DNA of 64,000 nucleotides, taken from NCBI RefSeq assembly GCF_016863635.1, contig NZ_BOPG01000049.1, positions 62,001-126,000 on the forward strand, read 5' to 3'. Below are positions 1-7,709 of this stretch, piece by piece. Position 1 is the stretch's first letter, and the number at the start of each line of letters is the position of its first letter. This DNA is from Virgisporangium aurantiacum. Lineage in GTDB: Bacteria > Actinomycetota > Actinomycetes > Mycobacteriales > Micromonosporaceae. A model generated the notes under the pieces. It did not search any database. It saw only the letters and a program-made list of their open reading frames with translations, and was not told the origin of the DNA. A program made the position numbers and the translations under genes.

Positions 1-834
1 GCCCATCGCGGGTGCCGGCGCCAGGCTCCGGTGCAGCGTGAGATTGTTCAGCGGGGTCTGGTCGAGCACGTGGTCGGCCACCTCGCTGAGGTCGACCCGC
101 TCCCACACGGTGAGCTCCTGCTCCGACTGGGCGAGCGTGAGCAGGCCGTCGAGCAGTCGCTCCTGCCGGCCGTTGACCGCCAGCAACGCGTCACCGAGAA
201 CCCGCACCTCCGCGGGCATGTCCGGCCGGCCGAGCGCGACCTCGATCAGGGTCCGGTTGATCGCGAGCGGTGTTCGCAGCTCGTGCGAGGCGTTGCCGAC
301 GAACATGCGTTGGCTGTCGAACGCCCGGTCGAGCCGTTCGAGCATGGAGTCGAAGGTGTCGGCGAGCTCCTTGATCTCGTCGGACGGGCCGTCGAGCGCG
401 ATGCGCTCGTGCAGGCTGCGGCCGGCGACGCGCCGGGCCGTCTCGGTGATGCGGGCGAGGGGACGCAGTGCGCGCTCCGCCATCAGCCAGCCGAACACCA
501 TGCCGACCAGCGCGACGATCGCCAACGCGACGCCGCCGTAGATGAGGATGCTGTTCAGCGTGTCGCTCTCGAACTTGTTCGCCTCCGCGAGGAAGTACTT
601 CCGCGCCTCGTCGGCGACCCCGGCGGTGTCGGCGTCGGGCGGTACTCCGCCGACGCCCGGCGCCAACGTCGGGACCTCCTTGGCCTCGCCCTTGAACTGG
701 ACGCCGACCCGGTCCTTGAGGCTCTCCCGGACGAGGAACCACGTGAGCGCGAGCAGGATCGTGCCGGCGGCCAGGAACAGGCCGCCCCACAGCAGGGTGA
801 GGCGGGCCCGGATGGTCAGCCGTCGGCGGGTCAT
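1..834 (-). CDS. Sensor histidine kinase, C-terminus cut by window edge
   Basis: This is a membrane sensor kinase that phosphorylates the adjacent response regulator. The first 278 residues lie inside the window, and the ATPase domain runs off the left edge. Visible in order are TM1 (about residues 15-36), a short extracellular sensor loop, TM2 (about 96-118), a HAMP linker (about 119-172) and a DHp helix with the H-box SHELRTPL, phosphoacceptor His184. The ATG overlaps the regulator stop as ATGA, so the two genes are translationally coupled. The short loop resembles small-sensor kinases paired with OmpR-type regulators of export systems. The ligand is unknown. The divergent export operon is the obvious target by position; that is an inference. 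Confidence 0.9.
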   Translation of the reverse strand, partial: MTRRRLTIRARLTLLWGGLFLAAGTILLALTWFLVRESLKDRVGVQFKGEAKEVPTLAPGVGGVPPDADTAGVADEARKYFLAEANKFESDTLNSILIYGGVALAIVALVGMVFGWLMAERALRPLARITETARRVAGRSLHERIALDGPSDEIKELADTFDSMLERLDRAFDSQRMFVGNASHELRTPLAINRTLIEVALGRPDMPAEVRVLGDALLAVNGRQERLLDGLLTLAQSEQELTVWERVDLSEVADHVLDQTPLNNLTLHRSLAPAPAMG

Positions 835-1487
835 TTGAGGCGGTACCCGGAGCCCGGCACGGTTTCGATAAGGGCCGGCTCGCCGAGCTTGCGGCGCAGC
901 GTCATCATCGTGACCCGGACGACGTTCGTGAACGGATCGATGTTCTCGTCCCACACCTTCTCCAACAAATGTTCCGCGCTCACCACCGCGCCGTCGGCCC
1001 GCAGCAGTTCCTCCAGGACACCGAACTCCTTGCGGGAGAGCGCCACCGGCCGCTGGTCGCGCTGCACCTCCCGCCGCGCCGGGTCGAGCCGCACGCCGGC
1101 CCGGGCCAGCACCGGGGGCGCCGCCGGCCGGGCCCGCCGACCCAACGCCCGCACCCGGGCCACCAGTTCGGCGAACGCGAACGGCTTGCCGAGGTAGTCG
1201 TCGGCGCCGAGGCCGAGCCCGTCGACCCGGTCGCGCACGTGGCTGGCGGCGGTGAGCATCAGCACCCGCGCGGTCACCCCCGACTCGACGACCGCCCGGC
1301 ACACGTCGTCGCCGTGCACGGTCGGCAGGTCCCGGTCGAGCACCACGACGTCGTAGTCGTTCACCCCGATGCGCTCGAGCGCCGCGTCCCCGTCGTACGC
1401 GATGTCGACGGCCAGCGACTCCCGCCGCAGCCCCTCGGCGATCGCGTCGGCCAGCAACCGCTCGTCCTCCACCACCAGCACCCGCAC
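831..1487 (-). CDS. OmpR/PhoB-family response regulator
   Basis: This is a two-domain DNA-binding response regulator of 218 aa. The receiver domain has the acidic pair E7-D8, phosphoacceptor Asp51 (in VVVLDRDLP) and the conserved Lys in LGKPF. The C-terminal half is a winged helix with the usual NVVRVTMMTLRRKL recognition region and the ending GSGYRLK. The GTG at 1487 is chosen because it gives the family start VRVLVVEDE and has a G-rich Shine-Dalgarno about 10 nt upstream. An ATG at 1505 would add six residues with no visible ribosome site. The gene is divergent from the lipoprotein/export operon across an 88-bp gap that must hold both promoters. Confidence 0.92.
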   Translation of the reverse strand: MRVLVVEDERLLADAIAEGLRRESLAVDIAYDGDAALERIGVNDYDVVVLDRDLPTVHGDDVCRAVVESGVTARVLMLTAASHVRDRVDGLGLGADDYLGKPFAFAELVARVRALGRRARPAAPPVLARAGVRLDPARREVQRDQRPVALSRKEFGVLEELLRADGAVVSAEHLLEKVWDENIDPFTNVVRVTMMTLRRKLGEPALIETVPGSGYRLK

Positions 1488-1575
1488 GTGCCAATGGTCC
1501 CCCATTGCGGCGTAAGGCCGAGATAAAGCCCGGCACTGACGGCCGTCTTATGCCGCGACGCGTGGAATCGCCACC

Positions 1576-2145
1576 ATGAGACGAACGCTGTTGGCGCTCA
1601 TCGCCGCTCTGGCACTGCTGAGCGGCTGCGCCGGAGACGACAAGACGGGCGACGGCATCGCTACCGCGGGGGAGGGCAAGACCTCCGCCAGCGCGGATCC
1701 CGATGAAGGCGACATCGCCGCCCAGACGGCCAAGTACGCCAGTTGCATGCGGGAGAACGGCGTCGACATGCCGGACCCGGAGGTCGACGACGACGGCAGG
1801 GTCAAGTTCGGTGGGCCGGCCGAGGCGGGCGCCGAGCCGGCCGACCGGGAGAAGGTCCAGGCCGCGCAGGAGAAGTGCAAGCAGTACCTGCCCAACGGCG
1901 GCGAGCCGCCGAAGCTCACCACCGAAGAGCTCGACCAGATGCGCAAGTTCTCCCAGTGCATGCGGGAGAACGGCTACCCGGACTTCCCGGACCCGCAGCC
2001 GGACGGCGGCATCCGCATCGAGGGTGACCAGAACAGCGACATGGACCCCGACAGCCAGAAGTGGAAGGACGCCCACAAGAAGTGCGAGGAGTTCATGCCG
2101 CAGCGCCCGGGGTCGAGCACGCAGAAGACGGACGGTGGCTCGTGA
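1576..2145 (+). CDS. Lipoprotein with two CMRENG repeats, first gene of export operon
   Basis: This is a secreted lipoprotein of 189 aa. A hydrophobic signal ends in the lipobox LLSGC (Cys18). The mature part contains two copies of a Cys-Met-Arg-Glu-Asn-Gly segment, each followed by P-D-x-P-D and later by a K-C or E-K-C motif, so four cysteines could form one disulfide per repeat. Its stop overlaps the GTG of the adaptor gene (GTGA), which places it in the same transcript as the adaptor, ATPase and permease. Proteins of this pattern sit beside MacA/HlyD-like adaptors in other actinobacteria. The function is not established; a role as an accessory binding subunit is an inference. Confidence 0.8.
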   Translation: MRRTLLALIAALALLSGCAGDDKTGDGIATAGEGKTSASADPDEGDIAAQTAKYASCMRENGVDMPDPEVDDDGRVKFGGPAEAGAEPADREKVQAAQEKCKQYLPNGGEPPKLTTEELDQMRKFSQCMRENGYPDFPDPQPDGGIRIEGDQNSDMDPDSQKWKDAHKKCEEFMPQRPGSSTQKTDGGS

Positions 2146-3197
2146 AGGTCGGTCGCGTAGTCATCGCGGTGGTCGCGGCGGTCGCCGTCGTGGGCGCGGC
2201 GTCGGCCGCCGCGCTCGGCTTCGGCGGCGGAAACGAGGGGACGCCGAAGAGCACCGCCAAACCGCCGGGCACCGCCACGATCGCCCGTACGACGCTGTAC
2301 GACCGCAAGGAGGTCGACGGCACGCTCGGTCACGGCACGGAGATCACGGTCTCCGGACGGATCAACGGCACCATCACCTGGCTGCCCGAGACCGGCGTCG
2401 TGGTGCAGCGCGGGCAGGTCCTGTACCGGGTCGACAACACGCCGGTGGTGCTGATGTACGGCGGGATGCCCGCCTACCGCGAACTGCGGAGCGGGCTGGA
2501 GGGCGCCGACGTCAAGCAGTTCGAGACGGAGCTGAGGAACCTGGGCTACACCGGGTTCACCGTCGACGACGAGTTCACGTCGTCCACCGCCGCGGCCGTC
2601 AAGGAGTGGCAGGAGGACCTCGGGATCGAGGAGACGGGCACGGTCGAGCTCGGCCGGGTCGTGTTCGCGTCCGGCCCGATGCGGGTGGCCGGTGCGGAGG
2701 CCTCCGTCGGCGGCTCCGCACAGGGCAACGTGGTCAAGATGAGCGGCACCGCGAAGGTCGTCACCGTCACCCTCGACGTGGCCGACCAGCGGCTGGCCGT
2801 GAAGGGCGCGCAGGTCACCGTCAAGCTGCCCGGCGGCAAGACCGCGAACGGCACGATCAGCGCGGTGACCACCGTGATCACGCCGGCGTCGGGCAACAAC
2901 GAGGCGAGCACCGACATCGAGGTGACGGTGGCGCTGGCCGACGCCGATCAGAAGTCCATCGAGGGCTACGACCAGGCGACCGTCGACGTCACGTTCACCG
3001 TCTCCGAGCGCAAGAACGTGCTCGCCGTGCCGGTGGCCGCGCTGCTCGCGCTCGCCGAGGGCGGCTACGGCGTGCAGGTCGTCGAGAACGGCACCACGCG
3101 CATCGTCCCGGTCGAGACCGGGCTGTTCTCCGGCGGCAAGGTGGAGATCACCGGCGAGGGCCTCACCGAGGGCATGACGGTCGGCATGCCGTCATGA
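2142..3197 (+). CDS. HlyD/MacA-like adaptor with peptidoglycan-binding insert
   Basis: This is a membrane-anchored extracytoplasmic adaptor of 351 aa for an ABC export complex. One N-terminal transmembrane segment (about residues 5-25) is followed by a lipoyl-like half-hairpin region, a peptidoglycan-binding-like repeat (about 110-160, with LGYTGF and AAAVKEWQ) and beta-barrel segments, ending in a membrane-proximal domain (NVLAVPVAALLAL). The GTG at 2142 is taken because it overlaps the preceding stop and begins directly before the TM helix. It overlaps the downstream ATPase as ATGA. The cell-wall-binding insert is the usual Gram-positive variant of MacA-type adaptors. The cargo is not known. 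Confidence 0.85.
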   Translation: MKVGRVVIAVVAAVAVVGAASAAALGFGGGNEGTPKSTAKPPGTATIARTTLYDRKEVDGTLGHGTEITVSGRINGTITWLPETGVVVQRGQVLYRVDNTPVVLMYGGMPAYRELRSGLEGADVKQFETELRNLGYTGFTVDDEFTSSTAAAVKEWQEDLGIEETGTVELGRVVFASGPMRVAGAEASVGGSAQGNVVKMSGTAKVVTVTLDVADQRLAVKGAQVTVKLPGGKTANGTISAVTTVITPASGNNEASTDIEVTVALADADQKSIEGYDQATVDVTFTVSERKNVLAVPVAALLALAEGGYGVQVVENGTTRIVPVETGLFSGGKVEITGEGLTEGMTVGMPS

Positions 3198-3862
3198 TCG
3201 AACTCGGGGAGGTCACGAAGGTGTATCCGGGCGGCGTCGAGGCGTTACGGGGCGTCTCGCTGACCGTCGACGCGGGTGAACTGGTCGCGATCGTCGGGCC
3301 GTCGGGGTCGGGCAAGTCGACGATGCTGCACGTCATCGGGACCCTCGATCGGCCGACCGCCGGCGAAGTGCGCATTGCCGGGCACGACGTGAATCGTCTA
3401 AACGACCGTAAGTTGTCGGCGCTGCGCGCGTCCAAAATTGGTTTTGTCTTTCAGCAGTTCCACCTCGCGGCCGGGACCGACGCGATGGACAACGTGGCCG
3501 ACGGCCTGTTGTACGCCGGCGTGGGCCGGGCCGAGCGACGGCGCCGCGCCGCGGCGACGTTGGAGCGCGTCGGCCTCGGCCACCGCCTCAAGCACCGGCC
3601 GCACGAGCTCTCCGGCGGCGAGAAGCAGCGGGTGGCGATCGCCCGCGCGGTGGTCGGCGAACCGGTGCTGCTGCTGGCCGACGAGCCGACCGGCAACCTC
3701 GACACGGCGTCCGGCGCCGGGGTGATGGAGTTGCTGCGCGAGCTGAACGTCACCGGCACCACGGTCGTGGTGATCACCCACGACCGGGAGATCGCCGCGA
3801 GCCTGCCCCGGCAGGTGGCGATGCGGGACGGCCTCGTCGTCGCGCCGGCGGTGGCGCTGTGA
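3194..3862 (+). CDS. MacB/LolD-type ABC transporter ATPase
   Basis: This is the cytoplasmic ATP-binding subunit of an exporter, 222 aa. Walker A is GPSGSGKS (residues 35-42), the Q-loop lies in FVFQQFH, the signature is LSGGE (139-143), Walker B is LLLADE (159-164) and the H-loop is ITHD. The sequence is of the LolD/MacB class, which energises FtsX-like permeases and does not move substrate through a classical pore. The start ATG overlaps the adaptor stop, and its own stop overlaps the permease GTG (GTGA). It forms a complete tripartite unit with its neighbours. Confidence 0.93.
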   Translation: MIELGEVTKVYPGGVEALRGVSLTVDAGELVAIVGPSGSGKSTMLHVIGTLDRPTAGEVRIAGHDVNRLNDRKLSALRASKIGFVFQQFHLAAGTDAMDNVADGLLYAGVGRAERRRRAAATLERVGLGHRLKHRPHELSGGEKQRVAIARAVVGEPVLLLADEPTGNLDTASGAGVMELLRELNVTGTTVVVITHDREIAASLPRQVAMRDGLVVAPAVAL

Positions 3863-5046
3863 ACCCGGCCCGGCTGTCGTTCGGCGACGTGCTCCGCGTC
3901 GGCGGGGTGGGGCTGCGGACGCGGCCGTTGCGGGCGTTCCTCTCCGCGCTCGGCATCGCGATCGGGATCGCGGCGATGGTGTCGGTGGTCGGCATCTCGT
4001 CGTCGTCGCGGGCGGAGGTGCAGCGGCAGCTGGACGCGCTGGGCACGAACCTGCTCACGGTCGCACCGGGGCAGACGATGTTCGGCGAGGACTCGGCCCT
4101 GCCGCTGGAGGCGGTGGACATGATCGGGCGGATCGGGCCGGTCGAGTCGGTGTCGGCCGTCGGGCGGATCTCCGACGCGCGGGCGTACCGCAACGACCGC
4201 ATCCCGACGGCGCAGTCGGGCGGGATCGCGGTGTACGCGGCGCGGCTCGACCTGCTGACGGTGGTGGGCGCCGCGTTGTCGAGCGGCACGTGGCTGAACG
4301 AGGCGCTCGCGCGCTACCCGGCGGTGGTGCTCGGGTCGTCGGCCGCGGCGCGGTTGGGCGTGATCGCGGCCGGCCCCGACGTGCAGGTGCTGGTCGGCGG
4401 CGTGTGGTGCACGGTGGTCGGCGTCCTGTCACCCGTGCCGCTGGCTCGCGAGCTGGACAGCGCGGTGCTGGTCGGGTGGACGGGCGCCGCGTCGTTCCTG
4501 GGCTTCGACGGCCACCCGACGACCGTGTACACGCGGGCCCGGCCCGACGCCGTCACCGACGTCCAGGCGGTGCTCGGCCCGACCGCGAACCCGGAGGCGC
4601 CGAGCGAGGTGAAGGTGTCGCGGCCGTCCGACGCGCTGGCGGCGGCCAAGGCCACCAACGACGCGTTCACCGGGCTGCTGCTCGGGCTCGGTGCGGTGGC
4701 GCTGCTGGTCGGCGGCGTCGGCGTCGCGAACACGATGGTGATCTCGGTGCTGGAACGGCGGGCCGAGATCGGGTTGCGGCGGTCGCTGGGGGCCACGCGC
4801 GGGCAGGTGCGGACCCAGTTCCTCGCCGAGTCGCTGTTGTTGTCGCTGCTGGGCGGCGTCGGCGGGGTGTTCGTCGGCATCGTGGTGACGGGGTCGTACG
4901 CGCTGATGCAGGGCTGGCCGACGGTCGTCCCCCCGTGGGCGACGCTGGGCGGTGCCCTGGCGACGCTGTTGATCGGCGCCGTGGCCGGGTTGTACCCGGC
5001 GATGCGTGCCGCGCGCCTGTCGCCCACGGAGGCACTGGCGGTGTGA
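3859..5046 (+). CDS. FtsX/MacB-type ABC transporter permease
   Basis: This membrane subunit of 395 aa is the last gene of the export operon. It has the MacB/FtsX layout: a cytoplasmic N-terminal helix, TM1 at about residues 25-48, a large extracytoplasmic domain (about 50-270), and three C-terminal TM helices around GLLLGLGAVALLVGG, LLLSLLGGVGGVFVGIVV and GALATLLIGAVAGLYPA. The ERRAEIGLRRSLGATRGQV segment before TM3 is the conserved coupling motif. Together with the adaptor and ATPase it should form a mechanotransmission-type exporter for lipids, peptides or antibiotics. The substrate cannot be read from the sequence. Confidence 0.9.
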   Translation: MNPARLSFGDVLRVGGVGLRTRPLRAFLSALGIAIGIAAMVSVVGISSSSRAEVQRQLDALGTNLLTVAPGQTMFGEDSALPLEAVDMIGRIGPVESVSAVGRISDARAYRNDRIPTAQSGGIAVYAARLDLLTVVGAALSSGTWLNEALARYPAVVLGSSAAARLGVIAAGPDVQVLVGGVWCTVVGVLSPVPLARELDSAVLVGWTGAASFLGFDGHPTTVYTRARPDAVTDVQAVLGPTANPEAPSEVKVSRPSDALAAAKATNDAFTGLLLGLGAVALLVGGVGVANTMVISVLERRAEIGLRRSLGATRGQVRTQFLAESLLLSLLGGVGGVFVGIVVTGSYALMQGWPTVVPPWATLGGALATLLIGAVAGLYPAMRAARLSPTEALAV

Positions 5047-5050
5047 TCTC

Positions 5051-5078
5051 GGGGCCCGGTGTTTCGCCGGGCCCCTTT
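5051..5078. terminator. Bidirectional GC hairpin terminator
   Basis: A perfect stem GGGGCCCGG / CCGGGCCCC with a 7-nt loop is followed by TTTC. It sits between the convergent ends of the permease gene and deoD and can serve both strands. Confidence 0.75.
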
Positions 5079-5785
5079 CACACGATTGCCGTGTCCAGAG
5101 CGACCTCGACCATCTGGGCGAACGTCTCCTGGCGCTCCTGGGCGCTGGACTGCTCGCCGGTCTTCAGGTTGTCGCTGACGGTCAGCAGGGTGAGCGCCTT
5201 CGCCTTGTAGCGGGCCGCGATCGTGTACAGGGCCGCCGACTCCATCTCGACGGCGAGCACCCCGTAGTCGGCGAGCCGGTCGTACAGGTCGGGCCGCTCG
5301 GTGTAGAAGGCGTCGGCGGCCAGGATCGGCCCGACGGTCATCTCGATGCCCTTCTGCTCCGCCTTCTCGACGGCGGTCCTCAGCAGCCCGAAGTCGGCGA
5401 CCGGCGCGTAGTCGATCAGCCCGTCGAACCGGAACCGGTTCATGTTTGAGTCGGTGCTCGACCCGCTCGCGGCGATGACGTCGCGCAGATTGAGGTCGGC
5501 GGTGAGGGCGCCGCAGGTACCCACCCGGATCAGGGTGCTGGCCTGGTACTCGTTGATCAACTCGTGCGCGTAGATCGACGCCGACGGCATGCCCATGCCC
5601 GACCCCTGCACCGACACCGGCACGCCGTTGTAGGTTCCGGTGAACCCGAACATGTTCCGCACCGTGGAATAGCACTTCGCGTCGGTCAGGAAGGTCTCCG
5701 CGATCCACTTGGCGCGCAGCGGATCCCCCGGCATCAGAACCCGCGGGGCGATCTCACCAGGGGCGGCACCGATATGCGTACTCAT
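5078..5785 (-). CDS. deoD: Purine-nucleoside phosphorylase, DeoD type
   Basis: This cytosolic enzyme splits purine (deoxy)ribonucleosides with phosphate in purine salvage. The product is 235 aa, close to the roughly 239 aa hexameric DeoD family. Motifs include MPGDPLRAK near the N-terminus, GSGMGMPSASIYAHEL, the phosphate/ribose region RVGTCGAL, VEMESAALY (Met-Glu for ribose) and LLTVSDN with the catalytic Asp. The ATG at 5785 (MSTHIGAAPGE) is preferred; longer frames run into the tRNA gene. It is transcribed alone on the minus strand, divergent from tRNA-Ser(CGA). Confidence 0.95.
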   Translation of the reverse strand: MSTHIGAAPGEIAPRVLMPGDPLRAKWIAETFLTDAKCYSTVRNMFGFTGTYNGVPVSVQGSGMGMPSASIYAHELINEYQASTLIRVGTCGALTADLNLRDVIAASGSSTDSNMNRFRFDGLIDYAPVADFGLLRTAVEKAEQKGIEMTVGPILAADAFYTERPDLYDRLADYGVLAVEMESAALYTIAARYKAKALTLLTVSDNLKTGEQSSAQERQETFAQMVEVALDTAIV

Positions 5786-5845
5786 GCGGTCGATCCTGCC
5801 AGCCCCCGGTGCGGCCCACGGCGCGGGTCCGGTACCCTTCTCGGC

Positions 5846-5932
5846 GGTGGTGTGTCCGAGTGGCCTAAGGAGCACGCCTCGAAAGCGTGTGAGGGTGCAA
5901 GCCCTCCGCGGGTTCAAATCCCGCCGCCACCG
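5846..5932 (+). tRNA. tRNA-Ser(CGA)
   Basis: The 87-nt class II tRNA has acceptor stem GGTGGTG / CGCCACC (one G-T pair) and discriminator G. The anticodon stem is CACGC/GCGTG with loop CTCGAAA, so anticodon CGA is at 5880-5882. There is a long variable arm (GAGGGTGCAAGCCCTC) and T stem GCGGG/CCCGC with loop TTCAAAT. It decodes UCG. No CCA is encoded. A TACCCT -10-like box lies at 5833-5838. Confidence 0.96.
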
Positions 5933-5937
5933 CTTCT

Positions 5938-5968
5938 ACGCCCAGCCCTCGTGCTGGGCGTTCGTCTT
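5938..5968 (+). terminator. Rho-independent terminator of tRNA-Ser(CGA)
   Basis: A stem CGCCCAGC / GCTGGGCG with loop CCTCGT is followed by TTCGTCTTT. It starts 7 nt after the tRNA and marks the boundary with the TIR-like remnant. Confidence 0.7.
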
Positions 5969-6288
5969 TCCCGCCTGTCGCCGTCCTACATCCGGTCCGA
6001 GTGGTGCCGGCGGGAGTGGTCGATGTTCGTCACCCGCGAGACGCTGCTGCGGCAGGAGAAGGCCCTCGCCGACGAGCAGGGTCTGGTCTTCCCGATTCTG
6101 CTGTATCCGCTCGAGCGTGGGCCCAGCCGATTGCGGATCGCGGGCCAGCACGGTTGGCGACTTCCGACCAAGGAAGAGCTGAAGCGCCTTCGGGCACGTG
6201 TCCGTTGCGCGAGCCGTTCAACGCCCAGCGATTCGGCTACCTGCATTCGAGCACACCGCACGTCCGCGCGGTGCGCCCTATCCCCTGA
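5969..6288 (+). pseudogene. Broken TIR-domain-like gene fragment
   Basis: Reading from about 5969, the frame gives RLSPSYIRSEWCRREW, then a helix and an FPILLYPLERGP strand. This matches the middle of bacterial TIR-type domains, where S-P-x-Y-x-x-S-x-W-C-x-x-E-W carries the catalytic-like Glu. There is no start codon or N-terminal beta-strand region, because the frame runs backward into the tRNA terminator. Near 6190-6210 the coding potential moves to another frame that ends LREPFNAQRFGYLHSSTPHV... with a stop at 6288. Missing N-terminus plus an apparent frameshift argue for a decayed gene. The TIR assignment rests on motif recognition only. Confidence 0.5.
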
Positions 6289-7465
6289 TCACGCTCGCGA
6301 GCCTGCGCATCCCCTCGGTGATCTCCGTCGGGGTGTGGGTGGTGAACGACAGTCGCAGCGTCGCCGGATCGGGCGTCGCCGCGTAGAACGCGGCACCCGG
6401 CACGAACGCCACGTCGGCATCGAGCGCCGCGGGCAGCAGCCCGGTGGCGTTCGAGCCGGCCGGCAGGCGGAGCCAGGTGAACATTCCGCCGTCCGGGTCG
6501 GTCCAGGTGCTGCCGTCGGGGGCGGTGGCCGGCATCGCGGCGATCATGGCGTCGCGGCGTTCGCGGTAGGCGTCGCGGAGGCGGCGGATGTGGGCGTCGA
6601 GGTCGGTGTCGGCCAGGTAGGCGGCCGCCGCGGCCTGGTCGATCGTCGAGGTATGCAGGTCGGCGGCCTGCTTCGCGACGGTCAGCGCATTGCGCAGCGA
6701 CGCCGGCGTCCGCACCCAGCCGAGGCGGAGCCCGGGCGCCGCGACCTTGGAGAAGCTGCCCAGGTGCAGCACCCGGTCAGCGGCGGCCGGTTCGGCGGCC
6801 AACGCGGGCACGGCCGCGCCGCGGTAGCGCAGTTCGCCGTACGGGTCGTCCTCGACGACCCAGGTTCCGTGTTCGGCGGCCAGCGCCGCCACGGCGGCGC
6901 GGCGGTCGGTGGTCAGGGTCCGTCCCGTGGGGTTGGCGAACGTCGGCACCAGATAAAGCAATTGGGGACGCTCAGCAGCCAGCACTTTCGCGAGCGCCGC
7001 CGGGTCGACGCCGTCGTCGTCGCTCGGCACCGGCACGATGCGCGCGCCGGCCAGCTGGAAGCACTGCAGCGCCGCCAGGTACGTCGGCTGCTCGACGGCG
7101 ACGACCGCGCCCGGGTCCAGCAGAGCGGCCGCGATCAGGGTGAGCGCCTGCTGCGAGCCCGTGGTGACGAGCAGATCGCGCGCCTCGGTGGGTAGTCCGC
7201 GCGCCGACATCCGCGCCGCGACCAGCGCGCGCAGGTCGGGGTTGCCCTCGGTGGGCGCGTACTGCAGGTGACGGCGGGCGTGCGGCCCGGACAGGACGCG
7301 GTCGAAGGCGGCGCGCAGGCCGTCGAGATCGAAAAGCTCGGGTGCGGGCAGGCCGCCCGCGAACGAGATCACCTCGGGCCGGTCGATGAGCGCGAGCAGA
7401 TCGCGGACCGGCGAACTGGCGACGCCCTGCAGGCGCTGGGCGGGGCGGACCGGGGTGGACAACAT
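6278..7465 (-). CDS. PLP-dependent class I aminotransferase (LysN/MocR-catalytic type)
   Basis: This is a fold-type I aminotransferase of 395 aa, probably acting on alpha-amino acids such as 2-aminoadipate or aromatic/branched substrates. It shows the arm region FAGGLPAPELF, the YAPTEGNPDLR substrate loop, GSQQAL for phosphate binding, NPTGR, DDPYGELRY and the Schiff-base lysine in GSFSKVAAPGLRLGW. The sequence resembles the catalytic half of MocR regulators but has no GntR DNA-binding domain, so it is a stand-alone enzyme. An ATG with GGAG about 10 nt upstream sets the start. Its last few codons overlap the TIR remnant tail to tail. Confidence 0.88.
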   Translation of the reverse strand: MLSTPVRPAQRLQGVASSPVRDLLALIDRPEVISFAGGLPAPELFDLDGLRAAFDRVLSGPHARRHLQYAPTEGNPDLRALVAARMSARGLPTEARDLLVTTGSQQALTLIAAALLDPGAVVAVEQPTYLAALQCFQLAGARIVPVPSDDDGVDPAALAKVLAAERPQLLYLVPTFANPTGRTLTTDRRAAVAALAAEHGTWVVEDDPYGELRYRGAAVPALAAEPAAADRVLHLGSFSKVAAPGLRLGWVRTPASLRNALTVAKQAADLHTSTIDQAAAAAYLADTDLDAHIRRLRDAYRERRDAMIAAMPATAPDGSTWTDPDGGMFTWLRLPAGSNATGLLPAALDADVAFVPGAAFYAATPDPATLRLSFTTHTPTEITEGMRRLASVIRG

Positions 7466-7709
7466 GGGCAGACTCCATCAGGCGCGGGATTCCGGTGAGC
7501 GCGGGGTCGGCGCTCTTCGTGGGGGCTGCCTGATCGAGGAGCCGCGTCTACCTTAGCGTCCGTTAAGGAGGTGTCGCCACGTTCCAATTCGCCGGAAGTG
7601 GCTCGCGCGGCCGACGTGTTCGCTGCGCCGGTCCGCTACGCGCAGCGTCCCCTCAAGACAGGGCCGCGGCCCGGATGTCCTCCGGGCCGACGTACCGGTA
7701 TCGACGCAT
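7466..7709. other. Intergenic region without a credible gene
   Basis: These 244 bases lie between the aminotransferase and ndk. They contain two GC hairpins (CGCTGCGC/GCGCAGCG at 7621-7628 and 7640-7647; GGCCCGGA/TCCGGGCC at 7668-7688) and the imperfect dyad CCTTA-n7-TTAAGG near 7552, which may be an operator for the aminotransferase. No open frame here has coding character. Confidence 0.5.
7668..7688 (-). terminator. Hairpin downstream of ndk
   Basis: An 8-bp perfect stem with a 5-nt loop lies about 20 nt past the ndk stop on the minus strand. It lacks a U-tract, so it may be an intrinsic terminator of the GC-hairpin type or a 3'-end stabiliser. Confidence 0.45.
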
